Assembly (NCBI GenBank): GCA_964580455.1
Contig: CAZOKO010000083.1
Coordinates: forward strand, 1 to 12,219
Direction of reading: 5' to 3'
From: CAZOKO01 sp964580455
GTDB taxonomy: Bacteria > Desulfobacterota > WTBG01
Length of the DNA: 12,219 bases
Shown here: piece by piece, positions 5,579 to 12,219 of the stretch
Position numbering within the stretch: the stretch's first letter is position 1
How the letters are laid out: the number at the start of each line of letters is the position of its first letter
The notes under the pieces: model-generated
Told to the model about the DNA's origin: nothing
The model's input: the letters and a program-made list of their open reading frames with translations, nothing else
The model's database searches: none
Made by a program: the position numbers and the translations under genes

Positions 5579-6339
5579 TTTCTAATTCCTGCCTCCCCTT
5601 TTTTAAGCTCCTCATCTGAAAGTAGTTTGCCTGTGAAAGTTCCGGTGTCCTGCGTTGCCACGAAAACTGCATAAGAGCCCCATATTTCCGGTCTTTGCCA
5701 TCCTGATTTATCCACAGCTGCATTCAAGAAGGACCACCCTTCTGTCTCTGTATTATCAGGCATAAGCGCATTTACCGCAATGTTGTACTCCTTAAGTTCC
5801 GCAGCCAACCCTCTGGTAAAACGGTTAATGGCAGCTTTACTCACATCATAGGCAAGACCGGTCATCGGCTCATGATGGATACTTTCTGCAACGACAGATG
5901 AGATATTAATAATATGCCCCTCTTTTTGCTCCACCATTTTTGGTAAAACAGCTTTTGTACACACGACAGTCCCTCGCAAACCTACCCCAATGATTGCATC
6001 CCATATATTAATTGGCATGTTTTCAAAGAGGACAGGCCGATTAGTAGCTGCATTATTTACAAGAATATCGACCCGCTTAAACTCTTTGATCGTTTTTCGT
6101 ACCATTTCCTCAACTTCTTTCTCATTATTTACATCTGTCCTAATTGGGAGAGCTTTCCCTCCTGAAGATTGAATCTCATCTGCCGTCTCGTATATAGTTC
6201 CTGCGATAAACCGTGATTTCATTTTTGTCCTTGCAGCAATCGTAACAGCAGCACCTTCTCTGGCAAATGCCAGAGCTATCGCTTTTCCAATGCCTCTGCT
6301 TGACCCGGTAACAATGGCAACTTTATTTTTTAACTTCAT
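5575..6339 (-). CDS. Short-chain dehydrogenase/reductase (SDR)
   Basis: This 254-residue classical SDR has TGSSRGIG at 11-18 (cofactor loop), NNAA at 95-98, Ser in INISS (144-148) and YDVSK at 164-168. These give the Ser-Tyr-Lys catalytic set for NAD(P)-dependent oxidoreduction of a carbonyl or alcohol. RGIG plus the Arg in AARTK (around 37) leans toward NADP. The Asn normally found in the 'vNLxG' helix reads VGLRG (119-123), so the tetrad Asn is apparently replaced by Gly. An insertion after AARTK (MKSRFIAGTIYET) lengthens the second beta-alpha unit, and the C-terminal substrate lid is unusual (DNTETEGWSFL). The start ATG has a good GAAGGTG site. It is coupled by overlap to the FAD oxidoreductase downstream. 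Confidence 0.9.
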   Translation of the reverse strand: MKLKNKVAIVTGSSRGIGKAIALAFAREGAAVTIAARTKMKSRFIAGTIYETADEIQSSGGKALPIRTDVNNEKEVEEMVRKTIKEFKRVDILVNNAATNRPVLFENMPINIWDAIIGVGLRGTVVCTKAVLPKMVEQKEGHIINISSVVAESIHHEPMTGLAYDVSKAAINRFTRGLAAELKEYNIAVNALMPDNTETEGWSFLNAAVDKSGWQRPEIWGSYAVFVATQDTGTFTGKLLSDEELKKGEAGIRK

Positions 6340-6403
6340 GGATTACACCTTCGATACTACCCGCAGACTGTTTTTAATTATATAATCGAATGGGTATTAG
6401 AAA

Positions 6404-6925
6404 TTACAGGCAATTTTGTGTAAGCAGAAGTCCTGCTATCGTTTTAGCATCTCTTATCTCTCCAGTTTTAACCTTTTCAATGGCTTCTTTAAATGGAAGT
6501 TTCACCACCTTGATAATCTCATCATCTTCCAACTTCTGCATGGCAGGTGTTAACCCCGCAGCGAGAAAAATATAAATGACTTCTGTGCAGTATGCCGGAG
6601 CACTACATATCTCTGTAAGCTTTCTTATATTAGTTGTCCTGTATCCTATTTCTTCCTCAAGCTCTCTTTTTGCACAATCTATGGGGCTCTCATTTTGTTC
6701 CAATCTACCAGCAGGTATTTCCCAGATAGTATCACCAATTAAATGTCTATACTGTTTTATCAAAATAACTGTATCATCAGACATCAGGGGAACTACCGCA
6801 GCCCCGCCAGGGTGGTTTATACATTCCAACTCCACATGTTTTTTAGGAAAATCAACTGTTTCTATAGAAAGGTCAATTACCCTTCCTTTAAACACATTTC
6901 TTCTATCTAATGTCTTTATAGTCAA
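6404..6925 (-). CDS. Nudix hydrolase, ADP-ribose pyrophosphatase type
   Basis: This 173-residue protein has a complete Nudix box, Gx5Ex7RELxEExG (residues 73-94, beginning GRLEQNE and ending RELEEEIG), which binds Mg and hydrolyses nucleoside diphosphates linked to another moiety. The preceding IKQYRHLIGDTIWEIPAG stretch and the following SAPAYCTEVIYIFLA stretch are typical of ADP-ribose pyrophosphatases, which split ADP-ribose into AMP and ribose 5-phosphate. The start is TTG at 6925, supported by AGGAGG at 6935-6940. It is separated from the SDR by about 65 bases and from the upstream lipoprotein gene by about 210 bases with an inverted repeat. Linkage to the redox pair may be functional (clearing NAD breakdown products) or incidental. 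Confidence 0.93.
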   Translation of the reverse strand: MTIKTLDRRNVFKGRVIDLSIETVDFPKKHVELECINHPGGAAVVPLMSDDTVILIKQYRHLIGDTIWEIPAGRLEQNESPIDCAKRELEEEIGYRTTNIRKLTEICSAPAYCTEVIYIFLAAGLTPAMQKLEDDEIIKVVKLPFKEAIEKVKTGEIRDAKTIAGLLLTQNCL

Positions 6926-6934
6926 GACGACTAA

Positions 6935-6940
6935 CCTCCT
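6935..6940 (-). promoter_or_regulatory. Shine-Dalgarno that decides the TTG start of the Nudix gene
   Basis: AGGAGG on the minus strand lies nine bases before TTG (6925-6923). No ATG is available in frame nearby, so the rare start is well supported. Confidence 0.8.
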
Positions 6941-6983
6941 AACTTATAATAAATTTGAGATTAAAAAATACCCTGCAATGCTT

Positions 6984-7062
6984 GATACTGGATTCGAGAT
7001 GAGTTATTGAATGTGTATTTTATATTTCGCATCCAGTATCGAGTATCCAGCATCCAGAATCA
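6984..7062. repeat. Inverted and tandem 'ATACTGGAT' repeats between the Nudix and lipoprotein genes
   Basis: GATACTGGAT (6984-6993) has its exact complement ATCCAGTATC at 7031-7040, and the same word family follows again (TATCCAGCATCCAG, about 7044-7057). Such GGATACTGGATGC runs occur between genes in many genomes rich in degenerate short repeats. The arms can pair as a hairpin with a 37-base loop. A role in transcription termination is possible but not shown; there is no clear T tract. Confidence 0.55.
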
Positions 7063-7133
7063 CGCCAATCATCGCAGTCCACTTATATTCATCTGATTAA
7101 TCATTCATAATTACCCAGTGTCCTATATTGATC

Positions 7134-7832
7134 TCATGGAAGATAAAAGAGCGGGTTTCTAGCCTTATTATATCTTCTGATCTGAAAATGGAGTGAAGGT
7201 GATGCTGATGTATTATGAGAATTCCCCACTTTAGCAATAATGCTACCTCTCTTAACCCATTTACCCTCCTTCACTATATTAACCTGATTATGAGCATAGA
7301 GGGTTGTATATTTATCTCTATGCTGAATAATTATGATATTACCATAGCCTGAAAGTTTATTGGAAAAAACAACCTTCCCTGAATCAGCAGCTTTTACTGA
7401 TAATCCTAAAGGTGCTCGGATATCAATGCCATCATATTTTCTGCCTTTTCTAACTCCAAAATAAGATACTACCTTGCCTTTAACCGGCCAGTTAAACCTT
7501 CCCTTTGGCTGTAATATTTTCACCTTCTTTTTCGGTGGTTCTTTTTTGAATACTCTAACCTTGCGAACCTTTACAGCACCAGGAATGAAAATTTTATCCC
7601 CTGCCTTTATCTGAGTATCATCTTTAATATTATTTAATTCTGCAACTTCCTGCAAATCTACATCGTACGTTTTGCAGATTCTCCAAAGAGTCTCCCCTTT
7701 ATTTACAGGATGATATATTCCAATTACAACTTTAGGGGGTAAGGGAACAAACTTAGCAGAAAGGCAGGCAGAAATGAAAAGAAAAGGGAATAATAGAATT
7801 GTAGTTTTCCAAATACTAAAGATACCTTTCAC
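7134..7832 (-). CDS. NlpD-like lipoprotein: LysM domain plus degenerate LytM (M23) domain
   Basis: This 232-residue protein starts at GTG 7832. It has a signal sequence with lipobox FISAC (Cys23), so it is probably a membrane-anchored lipoprotein. LysM, about 41-84 (HPVNKGETLWRICKTYDV, ending KIFIPG), binds peptidoglycan. A basic linker (KKEPPKKKVK) leads to a LytM/M23 fold at 112-232. The catalytic set is incomplete: the HxxxD zinc motif reads YDGID (Tyr133, Asp137) and the HxH motif reads SLH (213-215), while LYAH (His181) remains. NlpD and EnvC have similar losses and work as activators of cell-division amidases rather than as enzymes, and this is the likely role here. It lies in the same strand series as surE, which neighbours nlpD in some genomes. 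The ribosome-binding site is weak. Confidence 0.85.
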   Translation of the reverse strand: MKGIFSIWKTTILLFPFLFISACLSAKFVPLPPKVVIGIYHPVNKGETLWRICKTYDVDLQEVAELNNIKDDTQIKAGDKIFIPGAVKVRKVRVFKKEPPKKKVKILQPKGRFNWPVKGKVVSYFGVRKGRKYDGIDIRAPLGLSVKAADSGKVVFSNKLSGYGNIIIIQHRDKYTTLYAHNQVNIVKEGKWVKRGSIIAKVGNSHNTSASPSLHFQIRRYNKARNPLFYLP

Positions 7833-8043
7833 CAGCCAGACTTTTTAACCTTAATCCACTCCTACCCTGCCTTCGCCCTTGAGAAACTGTGTCACAATAG
7901 AAAACGATAGCCGTAAGCATTTGCTTGCGTTTAGAAGCAAAAACACATGATTAAAACACAGCCTCTTTAAAGGAGAGGGTTTTGGTGGGGGTGAAACTAT
8001 AAACTTTTTTGTAATATAATTTTTGAAACGTTCTAATAATTTT
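7833..8043. other. Intergenic region with hairpin-forming sequences
   Basis: It holds CGTAAGCA-TT-TGCTTGCG (7912-7929, seven of eight pairs), TTTGCTT/AAGCAAA (7920-7926 and 7935-7941), TGTGTCACA (7889-7897) and an incomplete GC palindrome, CCTCTTTAAAGGAGAGG, near 7967-7983. Either hairpin cluster may stop transcription from the LOG-like gene, but none has a convincing T tract on the minus strand. No open frame of interest is present. Confidence 0.4.
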
Positions 8044-8508
8044 TCAAGACAATTTCTTGATTAAACTCATAGCCTTTTTTACTGCTTCTTTAGGTGTTTC
8101 AACTGTTATGATCTTCTTGCTCATATCCCAGGTGCGTAACCCTATTACTGGTTTTCCCAATTTTAGAGCAATAGCAATTTCAGAGAGGGTACCATAACCC
8201 CCCTCAACAGCAATAAGTGCGTGTGAAGAACGCACAACTAAAACATTTCGAGCATGGCTTAAGCCTGTTACAATCGGTATATCGATAAAAAGACTGGCAT
8301 CTTCAAAAGAAAATCCAGGAAGGATACCGATAGTAACTCCTCCTTCCTGTTTTGCACCTCTGGCTGAAGCTTCCATTACTCCACCCAAACCGCCACAGAT
8401 AAGAAGAGCTCCCTTTCTCGCAATTTCTCTTCCTACCTCTTCAGCTAAACTCTCAATTTCCAGGGAACACTGTCCCGCCCCAATAACACCTATCTGAATC
8501 GATTTCAC
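8044..8508 (-). CDS. LOG-like Rossmann protein, TIGR00725 family
   Basis: This 154-residue protein has IGVIGAG at the N-terminus, CGGLGGVMEA (38-47), an ARN signature (86-88) and EGGYGTLSE (102-110). These match the TIGR00725 branch of the SLOG/LOG superfamily, which includes the cytokinin-activating LOG phosphoribohydrolases and the molybdenum-cofactor carrier protein. The Gly-rich loop and the GGxGTxxE helix bind nucleotide phosphate. The usual PGGxGT reads EGGYGT here, common in TIGR00725. The role of this branch is not established; nucleotide or nucleotide-derived signal binding is an inference. It starts at GTG 8508, overlapping the membrane-protein gene's TGA by four bases, so the two are translationally coupled. 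Confidence 0.88.
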   Translation of the reverse strand: MKSIQIGVIGAGQCSLEIESLAEEVGREIARKGALLICGGLGGVMEASARGAKQEGGVTIGILPGFSFEDASLFIDIPIVTGLSHARNVLVVRSSHALIAVEGGYGTLSEIAIALKLGKPVIGLRTWDMSKKIITVETPKEAVKKAMSLIKKLS

Positions 8509-8990
8509 GCTTCTTTAACGATAATAAATTTAAGAAATCCCAGGTTTGCTATGGATACTACCGAGGTTACTATAATACCAGCCACCAAAACCCCTAATGC
8601 TATGGTAACAAAGGATTTCTTGCGATCCATTTCAAGAAACCATGCAACAAGACACCCCGTATATGCACCGGTACTGGGAAAAGGTATTGCCACAAAAAGG
8701 AAAAGCACCAAATACTCCCACGTGTGTTTTGCTAATTGGGCTTCTACTCTTTTTCTCACTCTGTCCAAATACATAGAAAATATTCTTTTGTAAATTTTAA
8801 CTTTCATGAGGTATGTATGGACATAATCCAAAAAAAAGAAAACAGGAATGATTACCAAAACATTAGCAATAACACAGGTAATAAAAGCTGGAAACCACCC
8901 TACACCAGAAGCCACAGCCACTGGGATTCCTCCTCTCAACTCTGAAATTGGTAAAAGACTTAAAATAATCCCTTTTATAAATCCATCCAT
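8505..8990 (-). CDS. COG2426 small membrane protein ('small multidrug export' family, PF06695)
   Basis: This 161-residue integral membrane protein has hydrophobic spans at about 1-28, 32-56, 92-120 and 126-153. Two family motifs are clear: PISELRGGIPVA (14-25) after the first half-helix and PFPSTGAYTG (103-112) in the second half. They look like a two-fold repeat of re-entrant segments, as in DedA-like transporters. The family name in databases refers to small multidrug export, but the substrate is unproven. The start ATG has AGGA at good spacing. The stop overlaps the start of the LOG-like gene, suggesting a working pair. Confidence 0.88.
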   Translation of the reverse strand: MDGFIKGIILSLLPISELRGGIPVAVASGVGWFPAFITCVIANVLVIIPVFFFLDYVHTYLMKVKIYKRIFSMYLDRVRKRVEAQLAKHTWEYLVLFLFVAIPFPSTGAYTGCLVAWFLEMDRKKSFVTIALGVLVAGIIVTSVVSIANLGFLKFIIVKEA

Positions 8991-9000
8991 TTCATTATCC

Positions 9001-9090
9001 TAAATTAGGACGTAGATTTTCGCAGAGCTTCTTCGTGTGCTTCGTGGTTCGGAACCTTGATAATCTGCGACATCTGCGTCTAAAAACTAA
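9001..9090. repeat. Degenerate 'CTTCGTGTGCTTCGTGGTT' / 'CGCAGATTTTCGCAGA' intergenic repeats
   Basis: The gap between surE and the membrane-protein gene contains CTTCGTGTGCTTCGTGGTT (about 9030-9048), GTAGATTTTCGCAGAG (about 9012-9027) and AATCTGCGACATCTGCGTC (about 9062-9080). Both motif families occur as scattered short repeats in intergenic DNA of some bacterial genomes. They are only partial copies here. I do not know whether they are transcribed. Confidence 0.5.
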
Positions 9091-9100
9091 GTAGTAGAGT

Positions 9101-9841
9101 TTATAAGTCCCATTGAAGTAGCTCTTCAAAGGAAGAATGATGTGTGCGATCATTCCTTAGGGGCGTAATAGAGATGAATTCCTGGCTGATGGCTTCAATA
9201 TCAGAAGCATCATCTTCTTCATAGTTTTCATCCTTCCTGCCAATCCAGTAATATTTCATACCTCTAGGATCAATCTTCTCCTCAATAGTGTTATTATGAG
9301 TATTCTTACCCTGTCTGGTAATCCTGTATCGACTGATCTCTTTGCCATCTGTATCAGGAACATTCACATTCAGTATAGTCCCATCAGGAACTCCATTTTT
9401 AGTTATGAAACTTGCCAACCTTAAGGCAAATTCTGCAGCAGGCTTAAACTTGAAATCTCTTTTCGTTGACAGCGAAATCGCAAAAGAAGGAACTCCCATT
9501 AACCCCCCCTCTACAGCAGCCGCCACAGTTCCTGAGTAATTGATATCATCACCCAGATTCCCCCCTTTATTAATACCGGAAACAATAAGATCTGGCTTCA
9601 CCTTTAGAATAAAATTAATCCCAATGTTCACACAATCCGAAGGCGTTCCATTGATCGCATATTTCTTGTCAGAGCATTTAATTACACGTAATGGTCGGTG
9701 AAGGGTTAAAGCATGACTTACTGCATTTCTTTCTCTGTCTGGAGCTACTACCCAGATATCACCTAAAGAAGCAAGGGACTCAACCAAAGATTTAATCCCT
9801 TCTGAAAAAATACCATCATCATTAGTTACTAATATTATCAA
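9101..9841 (-). CDS. surE: 5'/3'-nucleotidase SurE
   Basis: This 246-residue protein has the SurE signature from the first residue: VTNDDGIFSEG (5-15), where Asp8 and Asp9 bind the metal, RERNAVSHALT (36-46) and SGINKGGNLGDDINYSGT (88-105) with the metal-binding Asn. SurE removes phosphate from nucleoside 5'- and 3'-monophosphates and short polyphosphates in the cytoplasm and helps survival in stationary phase. Family length is about 250. The start is TTG at 9841, with a short AT-rich upstream and no good Shine-Dalgarno. No ATG is in frame before the NDDG motif and the family begins right at MxILVTNDDG, so this start is nearly forced. It is followed by repeats and preceded by a gap of about 95 bases. 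Confidence 0.97.
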   Translation of the reverse strand: MIILVTNDDGIFSEGIKSLVESLASLGDIWVVAPDRERNAVSHALTLHRPLRVIKCSDKKYAINGTPSDCVNIGINFILKVKPDLIVSGINKGGNLGDDINYSGTVAAAVEGGLMGVPSFAISLSTKRDFKFKPAAEFALRLASFITKNGVPDGTILNVNVPDTDGKEISRYRITRQGKNTHNNTIEEKIDPRGMKYYWIGRKDENYEEDDASDIEAISQEFISITPLRNDRTHHSSFEELLQWDL

Positions 9842-9920
9842 TATTTTTTTGGCACTATAGTCACTCTTCCGTAACTATTGCGCAAACTCCTTTGGAGACA
9901 TTAATATCATAACAGCTACT

Positions 9921-9939
9921 GGTTTAAGCTTATTAAACC
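9921..9939 (-). terminator. Weak hairpin after the polyprenyl synthase gene
   Basis: GGTTTAA (9921-9927) pairs with TTAAACC (9933-9939) across a 5-base loop, starting right at the stop codon. There is no T tract on the minus strand, so it may be an mRNA 3' stabiliser or chance rather than a true terminator. Confidence 0.3.
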
Positions 9940-10907
9940 TACCACTTTCTTTCAAACATATAGTTAGCTGTGTCAATTAAAGCATCCTTTATCGGTGAAG
10001 GATCGAGCTCCTTAAGATAGAGCAGGGATGAATTAATATACTCTCTGGCTCTCGAAAGAACATAGTTAACGCCCTGGTACTCTTCCATTAAATTAGTAAT
10101 AATAGATGTTTTCTCTTCATCAAAACGGTCATTCTTTAAATTCTTAAGGATTGTCTCCCTGTCTTTGGCAGAGGCTTCTTTTAAAGTGTGGATTAATGGC
10201 AATGTTATCTTTCCTTCCTGAAGGTCCTTACAAATAGCCTTACCAAACTTCTTATCTTCGGCAATATAGTCCAGGGCATCATCCATCATTTGAAAAGCAA
10301 TACCCATATTAAGCCCGTAATTTCTGAAATTATCCTCTAACTTTGAAGAAGCGTCTCCCAGAATAGCACCTGCCTGACAGGCTGCTGCAATCAGGCTTGC
10401 CGTTTTCTTGGTTATTATAGTAATGTATTCTTCTTCCGTTAAATTAGCATCGTTACTCTTCTCTGTTTGCATGGTTTCCCCCTCTGCTACCTGAGTAGTA
10501 GCATCAGAAACAACCTTCATAATCTTTATATTCCCTATCTCAACCAGGAGAGAAAAAGCTTTAGAAAGGAGAAAGTCTCCCACCAGCACACTGATTTGAT
10601 TGCCCCAAACCGAATTGACAGAAGAATTCCCCCTTCTTATCTTTGCATGGTCGATCACATCATCATGAAGAAGTGTAGCGGTATGAATATATTCAAAAAT
10701 ACAGGCCAGTTTTATATGTTTATCCCCACTGTAATTACAGCATTTGGCAACTAAAAGGAGCATTAAAGGACGAAACCTTTTACCACCGCCCCCGATAATA
10801 TAACTTCCTGCCTTATTGATGACAGGAACATCTGAAGATAAGACGTTTATTAATTCTATCTCAACCTTTTCAAGCTCATCGCCAATCAATGAAGAAATCT
10901 GCTGCAT
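9939..10907 (-). CDS. Polyprenyl (trans-isoprenyl) diphosphate synthase
   Basis: This protein of about 322 residues is of the long-chain type (IspB/HepT/SdsA-like). It has GGGGKRFRP (42-50 counted from the upstream GTG), the first Asp-rich motif LLHDDVID (82-89) and the second, QMMDDALDY (209-217), with the usual IAxAC and KDLQEGKITLPLI segments. These bind Mg and the allylic diphosphate and condense it repeatedly with isopentenyl diphosphate, making the C35-C50 tail of a quinone. Small Ala/Thr side chains just before the first Asp motif (HTATLL) fit a long product. I chose ATG at 10907 because AAAGGTG lies six bases before it; the GTG at 10916 overlaps that site. It directly follows comF, forming one transcript. 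Confidence 0.92.
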   Translation of the reverse strand: MQQISSLIGDELEKVEIELINVLSSDVPVINKAGSYIIGGGGKRFRPLMLLLVAKCCNYSGDKHIKLACIFEYIHTATLLHDDVIDHAKIRRGNSSVNSVWGNQISVLVGDFLLSKAFSLLVEIGNIKIMKVVSDATTQVAEGETMQTEKSNDANLTEEEYITIITKKTASLIAAACQAGAILGDASSKLEDNFRNYGLNMGIAFQMMDDALDYIAEDKKFGKAICKDLQEGKITLPLIHTLKEASAKDRETILKNLKNDRFDEEKTSIITNLMEEYQGVNYVLSRAREYINSSLLYLKELDPSPIKDALIDTANYMFERKW

Positions 10908-10913
10908 TTTATA

Positions 10914-10920
10914 CACCTTT
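10914..10920 (-). promoter_or_regulatory. Shine-Dalgarno that decides the polyprenyl synthase start
   Basis: AAAGGTG on the minus strand sits six bases before ATG 10907. The upstream GTG start at 10916 lies inside this sequence and is therefore unlikely. The site also overlaps the stop region of the comF-like gene. Confidence 0.7.
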
Positions 10921-11641
10921 ATGATACTCTCGCCAGTGTGAGCACATCCACTTTTTGTGCCCCTGCCTCAAGCAAAACTCTGGAACACTCCCCAGCCGTA
11001 TTACCACTTGTATAAACATCATCCACTAAAAGGATATCTTTATCTTTAACCTTACCATTATTTAAAAGAAAAAAAGCATTTTTAACATTTTCTTTTCTGT
11101 CCCTTTCGCTTAAGCCCACTTGTGGTTTTGTCCACCTGTCTCTAATAAGAGAGTAACTATCAAGAGGGATCTTATATTTCCTGCTAACCGAACGTGCCAG
11201 AAAAATAGCCTGGTTAAATCCTCTTTCCCTCAATCTCTTAGGATGAAGGGGTACTGGAATAATTAAATGATATGTAGCACTTTTTAAAAGATACTGCATT
11301 TGATAAGACATAATATTCCCTAAGGTTAAGGCAAGGTAATTCTTCAATTTATATTTAAAAAGATGAATGGCCTTTCTAAGCACACCATCGTAATATCCAA
11401 CTGCCCGTGCCTTATTAAAATATCTTTCGCCAGTAATACAATCTCCGCAGAGATGGTCAGTCAACACTTCAGAATAAAAAGGTTTGCCACACAGGATGCA
11501 CAAAGGGCTTCCAATATACTTTACCTCAGACAAACAGTGAGGACAGATTCCTGTCTCTTTCTTAGAACTAAAGGTTGTTTTACAGATTGAACAGACAGGA
11601 GGAAAAATAAAATCAATTACTGGTTTTAGGGAAAAGCCCAT
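10919..11641 (-). CDS. ComF family protein (zinc finger plus phosphoribosyltransferase fold)
   Basis: This 240-residue protein has four CxxC pairs (Cys17/20, 33/36, 48/51, 65/68), enough for two zinc sites, then a type I phosphoribosyltransferase domain. The domain carries PVPLHPKRLRERGFNQA (129-145) and the PRPP loop DILLVDDVYTSGNT (202-215). ComF is linked to DNA uptake and recombination in competent bacteria. In non-competent lineages the same family (also called GntX) is common and its substrate is unknown. It starts at ATG 11641 with only a weak AAGATG upstream and ends just before the polyprenyl synthase. No other competence gene is visible nearby. Confidence 0.93.
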   Translation of the reverse strand: MGFSLKPVIDFIFPPVCSICKTTFSSKKETGICPHCLSEVKYIGSPLCILCGKPFYSEVLTDHLCGDCITGERYFNKARAVGYYDGVLRKAIHLFKYKLKNYLALTLGNIMSYQMQYLLKSATYHLIIPVPLHPKRLRERGFNQAIFLARSVSRKYKIPLDSYSLIRDRWTKPQVGLSERDRKENVKNAFFLLNNGKVKDKDILLVDDVYTSGNTAGECSRVLLEAGAQKVDVLTLARVS

Positions 11642-11714
11642 AATTAAACATCTTGGAAAGTCAGCAATTTATTGAAATTAAAAATGTTTTTCAGTGGTTA
11701 TTAAACTTGCCCTA

Positions 11715-11754
11715 CTCATGGAATAATGGAATATTGGAGTATGGGAATCATGAG
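11715..11754. repeat. Imperfect 'TGGAATAATGGAATATTGG' repeat
   Basis: The gap between comF and rsfS has GGAATAATGGAATATTGGAG and then TATGGGAATC, a short tandem-like repeat of a TGGAATA core. It is flanked by CTCATG and its complement CATGAG. It belongs to a type of AT-rich minisatellite seen between genes in many genomes. No promoter or gene is apparent within it. Confidence 0.5.
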
Positions 11755-11768
11755 CACTACATAAGACT

Positions 11769-12152
11769 TCATAAAGATTCCTTCTTATCTAATTCCTTGC
11801 TCTCATCTTTTAAATCCACTCTTGGTGCGTCTGCCCAAAGTCTCTCCAGTTCATAAAATTCTCGAAGGGGTTGATAAAAGACATGGATAATAACCTCATC
11901 ATAATCAAGCAGAATCCACTCGCCTTCATTAAAACCCTCAATTCCCAAAGAGTAAATTCCCTCTTTTTTTAAATCAAGTTTAATGGAACTGGCAATAGCC
12001 TGGACCTGCCGACTCGAACTACCGCTGCAAATAATGAAATAATCAGCAAAAGATGAAATCTCTTTGATTTCAATGGCAATTAAATTAAGAGCCCTCTTTT
12101 TCAACGCGGCTTTAATACAAAGATTAAATTTCTGATCTTCTTCTTTTCCCAT
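11769..12152 (-). CDS. rsfS: Ribosomal silencing factor RsfS (DUF143)
   Basis: This protein of about 127 residues binds ribosomal protein uL14 on the large subunit, blocks joining of the small subunit and so lowers translation in starvation. The motifs are SSFADYFIICSGSSSRQ (47-63 counted from an upstream ATG), GEWILLDYDEVIIHVF (91-106) and REFYELERLWADAPRV (111-126), which are the RsfS core. I chose ATG at 12152 because AAGGAG precedes it; the spacing of two bases is short. The in-frame ATG at 12194 has no ribosome-binding site, so the longer form is less likely. It leads the minus-strand series that continues with comF. Confidence 0.93.
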   Translation of the reverse strand: MGKEEDQKFNLCIKAALKKRALNLIAIEIKEISSFADYFIICSGSSSRQVQAIASSIKLDLKKEGIYSLGIEGFNEGEWILLDYDEVIIHVFYQPLREFYELERLWADAPRVDLKDESKELDKKESL

Positions 12153-12154
12153 TA

Positions 12155-12160
12155 CTCCTT
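12155..12160 (-). promoter_or_regulatory. Shine-Dalgarno for the preferred rsfS start
   Basis: AAGGAG on the minus strand lies two bases before ATG 12152. The spacing is shorter than ideal, so the start is not fully decided. Confidence 0.4.
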
Positions 12161-12179
12161 TTTTTGGTTCTTTAAAGTA

Positions 12180-12209
12180 TTGAGTGGGTAACATAGAAAA
12201 TGGTATAAT
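12180..12209 (+). promoter_or_regulatory. Possible outward sigma-70 promoter
   Basis: TTGAGT at 12180-12185 and a perfect TATAAT at 12204-12209 are 18 bases apart on the plus strand, facing out of the window. It could serve a divergent gene to the right. AT-rich DNA gives such matches by chance. Confidence 0.3.
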
Positions 12210-12219
12210 CCTGGGAAAA

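Noticed and set aside
6576..7010. 144-codon plus-strand frame opposite the Nudix gene
   Set aside because: It is the antisense shadow of the Nudix gene running on into intergenic repeats.
8551..8793. Plus-strand frame antisense to the COG2426 gene
   Set aside because: It is opposite a membrane protein with clear family motifs and has no start signal.
1..12219. CRISPR array, tRNA or rRNA genes
   Set aside because: No regularly spaced direct repeats, cloverleaf or rRNA-like sequence was seen on either strand.

Overview
The window is AT-rich DNA from a Gram-negative-type bacterium. Evidence for a Gram-negative envelope is a lipobox-bearing LysM/LytM protein like NlpD, a long-chain polyprenyl diphosphate synthase and a large exported Ca-binding repeat protein. 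I cannot name the taxon. The degenerate short intergenic repeats, the PEGA/thrombospondin-3 secretome protein and the low GC would fit an anammox-type planctomycete, Omnitrophota or a desulfobacterial lineage, but this is weak inference.

Layout. Positions 1-439 hold no clear gene but contain a spaced 12-bp inverted repeat. A cold-shock gene (440-640, +) follows, with a strong ribosome-binding site and its own terminator. Positions 794-2888 (-) hold one secreted multidomain protein split by a one-base frameshift: signal peptide, PEGA, CARDB-like domain, thrombospondin type 3 repeats, a phospholipase-A2-like Cys/His-Asp module, more repeats, a Thr-rich linker and a C-terminal sorting-like domain. 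Positions 2889-3950 are a decayed zone: a gene-free stretch, the 3' end of a group II intron (domains V and VI, minus strand, no maturase) and the C-terminal half of a response-regulator receiver domain (+). A small DUF7662-like gene (4055-4312, -) lies beside it.

From 4457 to the right edge all genes are on the minus strand, as several short operons. Read in transcription order they are: rsfS (ribosome silencing), comF-like phosphoribosyltransferase and polyprenyl synthase (2 to 11 bases apart, depending on the start), surE, a COG2426 membrane protein overlapping a LOG-like Rossmann protein, an NlpD-like lipoprotein with a degenerate LytM domain, a Nudix ADP-ribose pyrophosphatase, and a translationally coupled SDR/FAD-oxidoreductase pair.

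The right half is mainly housekeeping: isoprenoid chain synthesis, nucleotide clean-up, cell-wall hydrolase control and ribosome hibernation. The accessory interest lies in 794-4333 and in the SDR/FAD pair, whose substrate is unknown. The gaps between the minus-strand genes carry four different degenerate repeat types. I see no tRNA, rRNA, CRISPR array or complete insertion sequence.
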